A stretch of 64,000 nt of DNA from Pseudomonas morbosilactucae (GCF_023241715.1 NZ_JALQCW010000088.1:1-64000); one strand, 5' to 3'; shown: positions 8,449 through 17,278, counted from the stretch's first letter. Program-made: numbers and translations. The notes: a model not told the origin generated them from the sequence alone.

Positions 8449-9332
8449 GGCTGGGCCTGCGTCAGTGAAGGGTTCGGGCCCCAAGGGCGTTGTTCTTCCA
8501 GCACGGCGGCGCGACGCACTCGGCGCACCTGGGGGAAGTAGTCCGACACCGCCAGATGCTGGGTGCTGCGGTTGTCCCAGATTGCCGCGCACTGGGCCTG
8601 CCAGCGCCAGCGCACCTGGAATGCCGGGTTCTCCAGGTGGCGAAACAGCAACTGCAACAGCGCCTGGGATTCCAGCGGGCTCAAGCCGACGATATGGGAG
8701 GTGAACGCCTGGTTGACGAACAGCGAGCGTCGCCCGGATATCGGGTGCACCCGTACCACGGGGTGCCGAGTGGGGACGGGCAACCTGGCCAGGCGTTGCA
8801 GCAGGTCCGGCTGTTCGATGGCCCCGGGGTAACCCATGGCCGGCAGCACGCTGTGCATGGCTTCCAGGCCTTCCAGCAACTGGCGCAGGGGCGCCGACAA
8901 GGCCTCGAATGCCGCCTCGTTGTCGACCCACAGGGTGTCGCCGCCCACTTCGGGAATCGTCTCGGCATGCAGCACGCCGTATTTGAGCGGGCGCTCGGCG
9001 AAGGTCACGTCGGCGTGCCAGGTGTCGTTGGCGCCTTTGCGCGACGGGTCGTAGTTGAACACCACCAGCTCGTTGACCTCCTGGTGGGCTTCAAAGGTCG
9101 GGTGCACATGCAACTCGCCGAGGCGTGCGGCGAAGTCGCGCTGTTGCGCGGCGCTCCAGTGTTGCTGGGGAAAGAACAGCACCTTGTGCTGCACCAGGCT
9201 GGCTTCCAGTTGGGCCAGTTGCCGGTCGTCGATGCTGTGCAGTTGCAAGCCGTCGATCCTGCCCCCCAGGTGCGGGGTCAGGCGCTCGATGGTCCAGGGC
9301 GGGGTCAGGGGCTGGGCGGCGTGGGCGGGCAT
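8445..9332 (-). CDS. TauD/AtsK-type Fe(II)/2-oxoglutarate dioxygenase
   Basis: A 295-residue TauD-family enzyme. The facial triad is visible: DTWHADVTF supplies His-x-Asp and WDNRSTQHLAVSDY supplies the distal His. An Arg following (QVRRVRR) is suited to bind 2-oxoglutarate. These enzymes hydroxylate the carbon next to a sulfonate (taurine) or sulfate ester (AtsK of P. putida), releasing sulfite or sulfate for assimilation. The length is normal (280-300). The start at 9332 has GAGGT 9 bases upstream. First gene of a two-gene operon with the SsuA-like protein. Given the sulfatase next door, an alkyl-sulfatase (AtsK-like) role is at least as likely as a taurine one. Confidence 0.85.
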   Translation of the reverse strand: MPAHAAQPLTPPWTIERLTPHLGGRIDGLQLHSIDDRQLAQLEASLVQHKVLFFPQQHWSAAQQRDFAARLGELHVHPTFEAHQEVNELVVFNYDPSRKGANDTWHADVTFAERPLKYGVLHAETIPEVGGDTLWVDNEAAFEALSAPLRQLLEGLEAMHSVLPAMGYPGAIEQPDLLQRLARLPVPTRHPVVRVHPISGRRSLFVNQAFTSHIVGLSPLESQALLQLLFRHLENPAFQVRWRWQAQCAAIWDNRSTQHLAVSDYFPQVRRVRRAAVLEEQRPWGPNPSLTQAQP

Positions 9333-9558
9333 GGCTTACCTCGAATCGATAAAAGACGGTGAGGGTCGCGACTCTAACCAGCGGCCTGGCGGGGCGGCCA
9401 ATGCGTTGCAGGTCTGGCGGCTATGCAGCGAATGCCCACGACCGGCTGGCAGGGCTGTGACGAGCCGCCGCATCCGAGGAGCGGTGCTTGCTCGGGGGCG
9501 GTTTTACTGGCATCTTTCGCGCGATTGGTAATCTTTCCCATTTGAGAAGCGCTTGCGC

Positions 9559-10100
9559 ATGCATGACTTTCCGGCCTCCGAGCAGCTTGTTCGTCGCCAG
9601 CAAACCCTGACCGAGCTCTACAGCGACCACCATTCGTGGCTGCACAACTGGCTGCGGAAAAAACTCGGTTGCTCGCAACGGGCGGCGGACTTGGCCCATG
9701 ACGCCTTCATGCGTGTGCTGACCCTGGCCGAGCCGCAGAACATCAAGGAGCCCCGGGCGTTCCTGGCGACCACGGCGGGGCGCTTGCTGATCGACGGCGC
9801 GCGCGACGGCGGATCGAAGAGGCCTACCTGCAGGCCCTGGCCATCCATGTCAGTGACGCCGGCATGCCCGACCCGGAAGCCATCCACGTGGCCCTCGAAG
9901 CCCTGGAAAAGATTGCCGTGATGCTCGCCGGGTTGCCTGCCAAGACCCGCGAAGCCTTTTTGCTCAGCCGCCTCGACGGCCTGACCTACAGCGAAATCGC
10001 CAGCCAATTGCAGGTCTCCGCGGGCACCGTGAAGAACTACATCAGCAGCGCCCTGGTGCATTGCTACCACGCCTTGCACGGGGCGGACCCCGCAGCATGA
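9559..10100 (+). pseudogene. FecI-like ECF sigma factor with a 1-base frameshift
   Basis: Two overlapping frames together encode one iron-type ECF sigma factor. The first runs from ATG 9559 (MHDFPASEQLV) through the sigma2 region (WLRKKLGCSQRAADLAHDAFMRVL) to FLATTAGRLLIDGAR. The second resumes RRRIEEAYLQALAIHV and carries sigma4 (LPAKTREAFLLSRLDGLTYSEIA, then SAGTVKNYISSAL) to the stop at 10098-10100. The shift falls near 9798-9806 (gcgcgcgacggcgg); one extra C there would restore the usual FecI sequence GARRRRIE. As written the product would lose sigma4 and be dead. The intact FecR and receptor downstream argue for a sequencing error or a very recent mutation. The stop overlaps the FecR start (ATGA). 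Confidence 0.8.
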
Positions 10101-11056
10101 CCTCACCTTCACCGACCATGATCAACGAAGCCGCGCAGTGGCTGACCCGTCTCCACGATGAGCAGGTCACAGAGGCCGATCGCGCCGCGTGTGCGGCCTG
10201 GTGCCAGGCCGATCCGCGCCATGCCTTGGCCATGGAACGCATGGGGGCCTTGTGGGGCAGCCTCGATGAGCTGCCGGCGGCCCCGGCGCGTCGGGCCCTG
10301 AACCAGGCCTTTGCCCGGCCGCGCTCGCGGATGGGCGGGCGTGGCGGCCAGGCTGCAGCCTTGCTTGGGGTGTTGCTGTGCGGCTGGATGGGCCTGGAGC
10401 AGTGGCCGCTGTGGCTCGCCGACCAGCGCACCGCCGTGGGCGAACGCCGCGAAGTGGTGCTGGCCGACGGCAGCCAGGTGCAGCTCAACAGCGATTCGGC
10501 AGTGGATGTGAAGTTCGACGGCCGCCAGCGGGTCGTCGAGCTGTTGCGCGGCGAGTTGTGGGTGGAGGTGGCCAAGGACGCCCAGCGGCCGTTCGTGGTG
10601 CAGACCGACCAGGGCACCGCCACCGCCCTGGGCACGCGCTTCCTGGTGCGGCGTGCCGAGGACGGCGCCACGGTGGTCAGCGTGCTGGAGTCGGTGGTGG
10701 CGGCCAAGCCTGCCAGCGCCGCGTCAGAGGACGCGGTCAAGGTCAGCGCCGGGCACAGCACCCGCTTCAAGGATGGCCGGGTACAGCCGGTGCAGGCCCT
10801 TGGCAATGAAGATCCGGCGGCCTGGACCCGGGGCCTGCTCAAGGTCGACGACCGGCCGCTGAGCGAGGTGCTGCGCGCCCTGGCCGGGTATCGCCATGGC
10901 CTGCTGCGCTTTGACGAACAGGCCTTGCAGGGGCTGCGGGTGTCGGGGGTGTTCCGCCTCGACGATACCGATGCCGCGCTGGCTGCCCTGGCCGACAACC
11001 TGCCGATCAAGGTCGACTACTTCACCGGTTTGCTGGTGGTGGTCAAGCCGCTGTAA
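10097..11056 (+). CDS. FecR-family anti-sigma factor / signal transducer
   Basis: A 319-residue inner-membrane protein. Residues 9-50 form the cytoplasmic sigma-binding region (EAAQWLTRLHDEQVTEADRA). A single membrane helix follows near residues 78-98 (AALLGVLLCGWMGLEQW). The periplasmic FecR domain starts about residue 105 (VGERREVVLADGSQVQLN, FVVQTDQGTATALGTRFLV). The C-terminal STN-like segment (LLKVDDRPLSEVLRALAGYR) is the part that meets the receptor's signalling domain. ATG at 10097 overlaps the sigma stop by 4 bases. Family knowledge: FecR holds the ECF sigma until the ligand-loaded receptor signals through TonB. Confidence 0.9.
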   Translation: MTSPSPTMINEAAQWLTRLHDEQVTEADRAACAAWCQADPRHALAMERMGALWGSLDELPAAPARRALNQAFARPRSRMGGRGGQAAALLGVLLCGWMGLEQWPLWLADQRTAVGERREVVLADGSQVQLNSDSAVDVKFDGRQRVVELLRGELWVEVAKDAQRPFVVQTDQGTATALGTRFLVRRAEDGATVVSVLESVVAAKPASAASEDAVKVSAGHSTRFKDGRVQPVQALGNEDPAAWTRGLLKVDDRPLSEVLRALAGYRHGLLRFDEQALQGLRVSGVFRLDDTDAALAALADNLPIKVDYFTGLLVVVKPL

Positions 11057-11065
11057 CCCCTCCTG

Positions 11066-11090
11066 CGGCCGGCCCGAAAAGGGCTGGCCG
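11066..11090 (+). terminator. Hairpin between fecR and the receptor gene
   Basis: A 10-bp stem (11066-11075 with 11081-11090, one G-T pair) with a GAAAA loop follows the fecR stop by 10 bases, with a short T-rich tail (tgcatttt). It probably ends or attenuates the sigma/fecR transcript so that the receptor is transcribed mainly from its own promoter. Confidence 0.5.
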
Positions 11091-11175
11091 TGCATTTTCC
11101 AACCCTTGCGCAGATCGGATGAAGCGCTTCGCCCCGGCGTCGTTGCAGCGGGTTGATGCACGCCCACGATTTTTT

Positions 11176-11194
11176 AATGAGTCTCGATCTCATT
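11176..11194. promoter_or_regulatory. Fur-box-like palindrome upstream of the receptor
   Basis: AATGAG at 11176-11181 and CTCATT at 11189-11194 form a perfect inverted repeat with a 7-base spacer, 62 bp before the receptor ATG. The arms and spacing match extended Pseudomonas Fur sites (AATGAG-N7-CTCATT). The spacer is not AT-rich as in the best sites, so this is a candidate only. An ECF-type promoter is also expected here but I cannot place it. Confidence 0.4.
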
Positions 11195-11256
11195 CGTTAC
11201 CCGATTTTCCGACATGGCCGTCATGGTTAATAAACCCCCATTGCACAGGATTACCC

Positions 11257-13755
11257 ATGTCTCGCCTTGCTCGTCCCTTGCACCCACTGGCCATGGCCGT
11301 GGTGATGGCGTTTGTCGCCGTGCCCCTGCATGCCGCCGAACCTTTGGCAGCGGCTGTCGAAGCCAATGCCACGCGGCTGTTTTCGATCTCGGCCGGGGAT
11401 TTGAGCCAGGCCCTCAATGGCCTGGCCGAGCAGGGCGAGTTGGTGCTGGCTTTTGATCCGGCGCTGACCCGGGGCAAGACCAGCAACGGCCTCCATGGCC
11501 ACTTCAGCACCGCCCAGGCCCTGGCCCAGTTGCTTCAGGGCAGCGGCCTGCAGGCCCTGGCGCTGTCGGCCACGCGTTACCGCATCGAGCCCGCGCCGGT
11601 GCCGGTGGATGGCACGGTGGAGTTGCAAGCCACCAGCATCAATGCCGCCTATGCCAGTGAAAGCCCCACCGGCCCGGTGGCCGGTTACGTGGCCACCCGC
11701 AGCCTGTCGGCGACCAAGACCGACACCGCCCTCAACGAAACCCCGCAGTCGATCTCGGTGGTCACCCGCGACCAGATGCGTGCCCAGGGGGCCGAGAACC
11801 TCAACCAGATCCTGCGCTACAGCGCAGCGGTGATCCCCGAGACCCGTGGTTCCACCGCCTCGCGCCTGGACATGCTGACCATTCGCGGTTTCTCCCCGGC
11901 GGTGTACCTGGACGGTATGCGCATGCCCGACAACCGCGACGCCGCGCCGCAAAAGGATGCCTTCGACCTGGAGCGGGTAGAGGTCCTGCGCGGCCCGGCC
12001 TCGGTGCTCTATGGCCAGGGCAGCCCCAGCGGCGTGGTCAACATGACCAGCAAGCGCCCCCTGGACACACCGCTCCATGAAGTGGGTGTGGAATACGGCA
12101 CCTTCGACAAGCAGCGCACCACCTTCGACTTCAGCGGCCCGCTGGACGATGAGGGGATCTACGGTTATCGCCTGGCCGGCCTGTTCGACGATGCCGACGG
12201 GCAACTGGAACACACCGAGACCCGGCGCCAGTCCCTGTCCTCGGCCTTCACCTGGCGCCCGGACGACGACACCTCGCTGACCTTGCTGGGGAGTTTCCAG
12301 AAGGACCCCAAGGGCGGTTCCTACGGTTCCACCCCGGCCTGGGGCTCGGCGGTGCGCAACCCCAACGGGCGCAAGATCGATGTGGACTTCTACGACGGCG
12401 AGCAAGACTTCGAGAAAAGCGACCGCCAGTACTATTCCCTCGGCTACCTGTTCGAACACCGCCTCAACGATGTCTGGACCCTGCGCCAGAACGCGCGTTA
12501 CCTGCGCAGCGAAGGGCTGTACCGGAGTATCTACAACGGCAGCCTGCAAGCCGACTACCGCACCTCCAACCGCTACACCATCGCCAGCGATGTGAACCTC
12601 GACGCCTACACCCTGGATAACCAGGCCCAGGCCAAGTTCGACACCGGTCCGCTGCAGCACACCTTGCTGATCGGTGCCGATTACCAGAACACCACCACCG
12701 ACACCAAGGTCGGCTATGGCTCGGGCCCGTCCCTGGATATTTTCGACCCGGTGTACAACGCACCGGTCACCGCCCCGGCCTACAGCAGCAAGAGCACCCA
12801 GCGCGACGAGCAAAAGGGCCTGTACCTGCAAGAGCAGGTGAAGTGGGACCAGTGGGTGTTGTTGCTGGGCGGGCGGTACGACTGGGCCAGCAGCGACATC
12901 AGCACCCTGGACCTGGCCTCTTCGACCAAAAGCAAAAGCGCCCAGGACAGCGAAGCCTTCACCGGCCGCGTCGGGTTGGTCTACCTGTTCGACAACGGCT
13001 TGGCGCCCTACATCAGCTACTCGGAGTCGTTTGAGCCGCAGACGGGCACCGGCTACGGCAGTTCGCTGTTCAAGCCCACCGAGGGCACCCAGTACGAAGT
13101 GGGCATCAAGTACCAGCCACCGGGCAGCAACAGCTTTATCAGTGCGGCGGTCTTCGACTTGCGCCAGAGCAACGTGCCGACCCTGGACCCGGACGTGACC
13201 CACGTGTGTGACGGCGGCCGTTGCCAGGTGCAGCGAGGCGAAGTGCGTTCTCGCGGTTTTGAGCTCGAAGGCAAGGCCAGCCTCAACGATAACCTGGACA
13301 TCACCGGCGCTTACGCCTACCTCGACAACCGGGTGACCAAGTCCACCAGCGTGGTGAATTACACCCCTGGCGTGGATGGCGTGGCCAACGGTCCGGACCT
13401 GCCGGCCAAGGGCACCACCACCTATGGCGTGCCTCGGCACACGGCCTCGCTGTGGGCCGACTACACCTTGCACGACGGTGCGCTCAAGGGCTTTGGCGTG
13501 GGCGGCGGCGCCCGTTATGTCGGTTCGTCCTGGGGCGACTCGGCGAACACCATGAAGGTGGCGGGCTACACCCTGTTCGATGCGGCCGTGCATTACGACA
13601 TCCCGGGGATTGTCAGCCTCAAGGACAACCTGCGCCTGGCCTTGAACGCCAGCAACCTGGCGAACAAGGAGTACGTGGCGTCCTGCTATGACTACTACTG
13701 GTGCTGGTACGGTTCGCAGCGCACCGTGCAGGCCAGCGCCACCTATCGTTGGTAA
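11257..13755 (+). CDS. TonB-dependent siderophore receptor with STN signalling domain (ferrichrome type)
   Basis: An 832-residue outer-membrane transducer. Signal peptide residues 1-27 (ending VPLHAA). The periplasmic STN domain spans about 40-95 (FSISAGDLSQALNGLAEQGELVL), the part that talks to FecR. The plug carries NETPQSISVVTRDQM, LERVEVLRGPASVLYGQGSPSG and VVNMTSKRP. The barrel ends QRTVQASATYRW. The late strand region NLANKEYVASCYDYYWCWYG resembles ferrichrome/ferrioxamine receptors (FhuA/FiuA/FoxA group), but the siderophore is inferred. The ATG at 11257 has AGGA 7 bases upstream. It completes the sigma/anti-sigma/receptor trio; expression should depend on that sigma factor plus iron limitation. 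Confidence 0.9.
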   Translation: MSRLARPLHPLAMAVVMAFVAVPLHAAEPLAAAVEANATRLFSISAGDLSQALNGLAEQGELVLAFDPALTRGKTSNGLHGHFSTAQALAQLLQGSGLQALALSATRYRIEPAPVPVDGTVELQATSINAAYASESPTGPVAGYVATRSLSATKTDTALNETPQSISVVTRDQMRAQGAENLNQILRYSAAVIPETRGSTASRLDMLTIRGFSPAVYLDGMRMPDNRDAAPQKDAFDLERVEVLRGPASVLYGQGSPSGVVNMTSKRPLDTPLHEVGVEYGTFDKQRTTFDFSGPLDDEGIYGYRLAGLFDDADGQLEHTETRRQSLSSAFTWRPDDDTSLTLLGSFQKDPKGGSYGSTPAWGSAVRNPNGRKIDVDFYDGEQDFEKSDRQYYSLGYLFEHRLNDVWTLRQNARYLRSEGLYRSIYNGSLQADYRTSNRYTIASDVNLDAYTLDNQAQAKFDTGPLQHTLLIGADYQNTTTDTKVGYGSGPSLDIFDPVYNAPVTAPAYSSKSTQRDEQKGLYLQEQVKWDQWVLLLGGRYDWASSDISTLDLASSTKSKSAQDSEAFTGRVGLVYLFDNGLAPYISYSESFEPQTGTGYGSSLFKPTEGTQYEVGIKYQPPGSNSFISAAVFDLRQSNVPTLDPDVTHVCDGGRCQVQRGEVRSRGFELEGKASLNDNLDITGAYAYLDNRVTKSTSVVNYTPGVDGVANGPDLPAKGTTTYGVPRHTASLWADYTLHDGALKGFGVGGGARYVGSSWGDSANTMKVAGYTLFDAAVHYDIPGIVSLKDNLRLALNASNLANKEYVASCYDYYWCWYGSQRTVQASATYRW

Positions 13756-13952
13756 GCCAGCGACGATGGCGAAGGTGGGCGAGGCTGAAGGTCGGCCCTC
13801 GCTCACATGGGCTGTAGACGATTTCAGTCGATGTCAGGCGGCTGGGCCGCAGCGCTCCAGCCGGCAACACGGGCGTCGATCAACGGCGCCAGGCGCTCGT
13901 GGGGGGCCTGCTGCCCTGACTCTGTGGAGTGTTGCAGGGCGGCGGCCACGGG

Positions 13953-14897
13953 CTAGAGGATGCCCGATCGCCATGTTTCAGTGCCGGCCATGCGCCGTTT
14001 GACACTGTCGATGCGCCACGCTCCGGCGCTGCACTTGACCACGAACCGATGCTCATACTGCACGCCGCCCCGTTCCCGCGAATCGCGGATCAGCACCTCG
14101 CTGCGGGTGCCGGACAGGGGCTCGCAGCCCAGCAACAGGTCGCTGGGGGCATAAGTGGTGGGAACGCCATAACTCTGATGCTGATAGGCGCGCGGGCGCG
14201 GTGTGCAGTAGCGGGCGACGATCTGTTGCTGTTGCGCCCAGAAGTCCGGGGGCGTGTGATGCTCCGGGTCGGCGGCGCTCAGGGCATTGCCTTGGTGTTC
14301 CCAGGCGTGCATCGCCAGGGTGTAGGCGCGCACTACCTGCACCGGGTCGCTGGTGGCCTCGGCGGCGGTGTCGGGCCAGGCCAGGGTCGGCGGGCGTTCA
14401 GCTGCGGGCGGGGCGCCGGCGCCAGCCTGTTCCAGGCGCTGCATGATCGTCTCGTGGCCCTTGTCCCGAGCCAGGGCCCAGGCGTTCTGTTGCTTGAAGT
14501 CCAGCAAGCGGCCATCGGCCCCGGCCTGCAGCAGCTGCTCCAGCGCCTCGGCCTGACCGGCCTGGGCGGCGCACATCAGCGGCGTGCGCCTGAGTTCGGG
14601 GGAGGCCAGGTCAAGGTCGGCACCGCGCTCGATCAGCAACTGCACCAGGGCCACGTCACCCTCGTGCGCGGCCCAGGCCAGGGCGCTGTAGCCCAGGGCC
14701 TTGCACTGCCGGTCGATCTGCGCACCGCGATCCAGCAACGCCGTCACCAGCGCCGGGTGCCCGGCGAGGGTGGCGAACAGCAAGGCGCTGCGGCCCGTGC
14801 CTTTGTGGGTCCATTCGATATCCGCCCCGGCGTCCAGCAGACGCAGCAGGTCGGGGAGATTTCCGTTCTCGGCGGCTTTGGCCAGCAGGTGGGACAA
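13953..14897 (-). CDS. Ankyrin-repeat protein with C-terminal NTF2-like domain
   Basis: A 314-residue protein. Residues 1-150 hold about four ankyrin repeats (NGNLPDLLRLLDAGADIEW, GRSALLFATLAGHPALVTALL, ALAWAAHEGDVALVQLLIERG, PLMCAAQAGQAEALEQLLQAG). From about residue 185 to the end is a separate domain (QVVRAYTLAMHAWEHQG ... YEHRFVVKCSAGAWRIDSVKRRM) that looks like an NTF2-type cone fold of the kind found in polymorphic-toxin immunity proteins; that call is tentative. No signal peptide, so cytoplasmic. The start is TTG at 14897 with no clear ribosome-binding site, so the N-terminus is uncertain. The same frame stays open for 42 codons beyond the TAG stop. No toxin gene is adjacent. Confidence 0.7.
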   Translation of the reverse strand: MSHLLAKAAENGNLPDLLRLLDAGADIEWTHKGTGRSALLFATLAGHPALVTALLDRGAQIDRQCKALGYSALAWAAHEGDVALVQLLIERGADLDLASPELRRTPLMCAAQAGQAEALEQLLQAGADGRLLDFKQQNAWALARDKGHETIMQRLEQAGAGAPPAAERPPTLAWPDTAAEATSDPVQVVRAYTLAMHAWEHQGNALSAADPEHHTPPDFWAQQQQIVARYCTPRPRAYQHQSYGVPTTYAPSDLLLGCEPLSGTRSEVLIRDSRERGGVQYEHRFVVKCSAGAWRIDSVKRRMAGTETWRSGIL

Positions 14898-15102
14898 GGT
14901 CGGTTCGCTCGTTCAGGTGAAAGAGGCAGGGGCGCTGTATCAGCGTTTGTGGCGGCCGATGGTACACGCCCGGCGCCAGGGATGACCACGCCGGCAGACG
15001 GGCCCAAGGCTCCGAGGATGTTCGCGCCCGTGCAGTCAAGGCCAGGCCGCATAGGCTAGAATCGCCGCCACGTTGCTCCCGCCACCCGAGATCATTGCCT
15101 CC

Positions 15103-16461
15103 ATGTCCAGCTCCTCACAGCGTCCGCTCTGGCAGGTTTACCTGGTGTTCCTGCTGCCTATGGTGCTGTCCAATTTCCTGCAGTCGTTTTCCGGCAGCCT
15201 CAACGGCATCTACATCGGGCAGATGCTCGGCACCCAGGCGCTGGCGGCGGTGTCGGGGATGTTTCCCATTGTGTTTTTCTTTATCGCCCTGGTGATCGGG
15301 CTCGGTGCCGGCGCCTCGGTGTTGATCGGCCAGGCCTGGGGCGCCCGTGAAACCCGGACGGTCAAGGCGATTGCTGCCAGTACCCTGTTGCTCGGCGCGT
15401 TGATCGGCTTGCTCGCGGCGGTGCTCGGCAGCCTGTTTGCGCGCCAGGCCCTGCAAGGCCTGGGCACGCCCGCCGATGTGCTGGAAGACGCCGTGGGCTA
15501 CGCCCGGGTAATGATGCTGATCATGCCGCTGCTGCTGGTGTTCGTGCTCTTTACCCAGTTGCTGCGCGGCGTCAGCGACACGGTGTCACCGCTGCTGGCG
15601 TTGCTGGTGTCGACGACGGTGGGGCTGATCCTGACCCCGGCGCTGATCCGCGGTTGGTGGGGCTTGCCGATGATGGGCATCCAGAGCGCGGCCCTGGCCG
15701 GGTTGGCCGGCAATATACTGGCCATGGGCTTTCTGGTGTGGCGCCTCAACTGGCGCAAGGATCACCCGCTGGCGCCGGACCGCGAGCTGTTCGCGGCGAT
15801 GAAACTGGACCGGGACATCCTCGGCAAGGTGCTGCGCATCGGCTTGCCCACCGGGGTGCAGATGGTGGTGATTTCCCTGTCCGAACTGGTGATCCTGGCC
15901 CTGGTCAACCGCCATGGTTCCCAGGCCACCGCGGCCTATGGCGCGGTGACCCAGATCGTCAACTATGTACAGTTTCCGGCGTTGTCGATCGCCATCACCG
16001 CCTCGATCCTTGGCGCCCAGGCCATCGGCGCCGGACGCCTGGAGCGCATCACCCCGATCCTGCGCACCGGGCTGGTGATCAATGCCTGCCTGACCGGCTC
16101 CCTGGTGCTGCTGGGTTACCTGGTGTCCGGTCACTTGCTGGGGCTGTTTATCACCGACCCCACGGCCCTGATCCAAGCCCAGCACCTGTTGCACATCATG
16201 CTCTGGAGCCTGCTGGTGTTCGGTTTCCAGGCGGTGGTGGGCGGCATCATGCGCGCCAGCGGCACGGTGCTGATGCCGGTGGCGATTTCCATCTTCTGCA
16301 TCATCGGCGTGCAAGTGCCGGCGGCCTATCTGCTGGATGCGCACTTCGGCCTGCAAGGGGTCTGGATGGCCTTTCCGGTGGCCTACCTGGCCATGTTGCT
16401 GTTGCAGGTCAGCTATTACCGGGGCGTTTGGCGGCACAAGCAGATCCAGCGTCTGATTTGA
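15103..16461 (+). CDS. MATE-family multidrug/sodium antiporter
   Basis: A 452-residue inner-membrane protein with about twelve hydrophobic helices in two similar bundles: LVFLLPMVLSNFLQSFSGSLNGIYIGQMLG with ALAAVSGMFPIVFFFIALVIGLGAGASVLIGQ in the first, and LRIGLPTGVQMVVISLSELVILALVNRHG in the second. This is the MATE (NorM/DinF) pattern of Na+- or H+-driven export of cationic drugs; substrates are unknown. Length matches the family (440-470). Start at 15103 (MSSSSQ) is preferred over an upstream in-frame TTG at 15073. The 3' end overlaps the convergent DUF2834 gene by 53 bp. Confidence 0.9.
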   Translation: MSSSSQRPLWQVYLVFLLPMVLSNFLQSFSGSLNGIYIGQMLGTQALAAVSGMFPIVFFFIALVIGLGAGASVLIGQAWGARETRTVKAIAASTLLLGALIGLLAAVLGSLFARQALQGLGTPADVLEDAVGYARVMMLIMPLLLVFVLFTQLLRGVSDTVSPLLALLVSTTVGLILTPALIRGWWGLPMMGIQSAALAGLAGNILAMGFLVWRLNWRKDHPLAPDRELFAAMKLDRDILGKVLRIGLPTGVQMVVISLSELVILALVNRHGSQATAAYGAVTQIVNYVQFPALSIAITASILGAQAIGAGRLERITPILRTGLVINACLTGSLVLLGYLVSGHLLGLFITDPTALIQAQHLLHIMLWSLLVFGFQAVVGGIMRASGTVLMPVAISIFCIIGVQVPAAYLLDAHFGLQGVWMAFPVAYLAMLLLQVSYYRGVWRHKQIQRLI

Positions 16462-16762
16462 GGGGCTGGCGGCCATTGACCACCAGGTACAGCAGGGGGC
16501 CGATGGACACGAAGACCGCCGTCAGCACCAGGTAGGGCAGCACCGAACCCAGGGAGCGGCCCTTGGCCCGGGCATCGTGCAGCATCCAGCAACCGGCGAG
16601 GAACGCCATCAGGTACAGGTCGATCACCACTTGTGCCGTATCGGGGCGTGACAGCAGTTGCAAACCGAACTCCAGCAGCGACTGCTGCGCCGTGAGCAGG
16701 GTAAACAGGGTGTAGGCGCTGAAGGCCAGCAACGGGGCCAGGGCCAGGCGGGCAGTGTTCAT
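16409..16762 (-). CDS. Small membrane protein, DUF2834-like
   Basis: A 117-residue inner-membrane protein with three hydrophobic segments (LALAPLLAFSAYTLFTLLTA, VVIDLYLMAFLAGCWMLHDA and LPYLVLTAVFVSIGPLLYLVV). The spacing and the WMLHDARAKG loop resemble DUF2834 proteins, whose function is unknown. AAGGA sits 9 bases before the ATG at 16762. The ATG overlaps the stop of the upstream membrane-protein gene (ATGA), so the two are translationally coupled and probably act together. The gene overlaps the end of the MATE gene by 53 bp tail to tail. Confidence 0.7.
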   Translation of the reverse strand: MNTARLALAPLLAFSAYTLFTLLTAQQSLLEFGLQLLSRPDTAQVVIDLYLMAFLAGCWMLHDARAKGRSLGSVLPYLVLTAVFVSIGPLLYLVVNGRQPLKSDAGSACAAKRPGNS

Positions 16763-17169
16763 TGTTCGATCCTTGCAGTGAGGGCGTGCAGTGGACGGCG
16801 CAGGGGCCACAGCTCCGTTAGCAGGTACAACAGGCCGGCGGCTGCGGCGCCGAAGATCAGCGCCTGGGACAGGGGCGAATCAAAGCTGTACAGCGGGTGT
16901 TCGCGCAGGTTGAAATGCAGCCCGCCGTGGACCACCGCGAACCCTGCCAGCAGCCGGTGAAAGCCTTGGCGGACGCGGCCATTGGCATGCCCGCCCAGCC
17001 ACAGCAGGCCCATGCACAGCGGCACATGCAGGGCGATGAACAGGCCCTGGGCCAACCCCGCTTCAAGCTCGCGCAAGCCGTACAGCAGGCGCCATTCGGC
17101 CTGGGCCACGGCGTCCAGTTCATGACCGGCCAAGGCGCCCAGGCACAGTCGCCAGAGTATTTTTTTCAC
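16759..17169 (-). CDS. Small membrane protein, DUF6713-like
   Basis: A 136-residue protein with four hydrophobic stretches (for example GLFIALHVPLCMGLLWLGGH and ALIFGAAAAGLLYLLTEL). Histidines fall in or near the segments (GHELDAVAQAEWRLLYGLR near the start; HRLLAGFAVVHGGLHF). The pattern resembles DUF6713 membrane proteins; function unknown. It starts with GTG at 17169 and has only a weak upstream site. First gene of a coupled pair with the DUF2834-like gene, divergent from the XRE regulator. Confidence 0.65.
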   Translation of the reverse strand: MKKILWRLCLGALAGHELDAVAQAEWRLLYGLRELEAGLAQGLFIALHVPLCMGLLWLGGHANGRVRQGFHRLLAGFAVVHGGLHFNLREHPLYSFDSPLSQALIFGAAAAGLLYLLTELWPLRRPLHALTARIEQ

Positions 17170-17278
17170 CGTTCAAACCCTGAGCTGGAGGAGTGCCCAG
17201 GCTAAGCGCCGGCCTTGCCTGCACTCAATGACCTCAGAGGTCATAGACAGCCACCCGTGGCCAATGCCAGAGTCGCCC

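Noticed and set aside
11251..13806. Very long minus-strand open frame (851 codons) opposite the siderophore receptor
   Set aside because: It is the antisense shadow of a GC-rich gene with a full set of receptor motifs; its translation is low-complexity and matches no family. The same applies to long antisense frames opposite nirB (22937-25444), the nitrate reductase (18155-22318) and DUF1302 (41349-43166).
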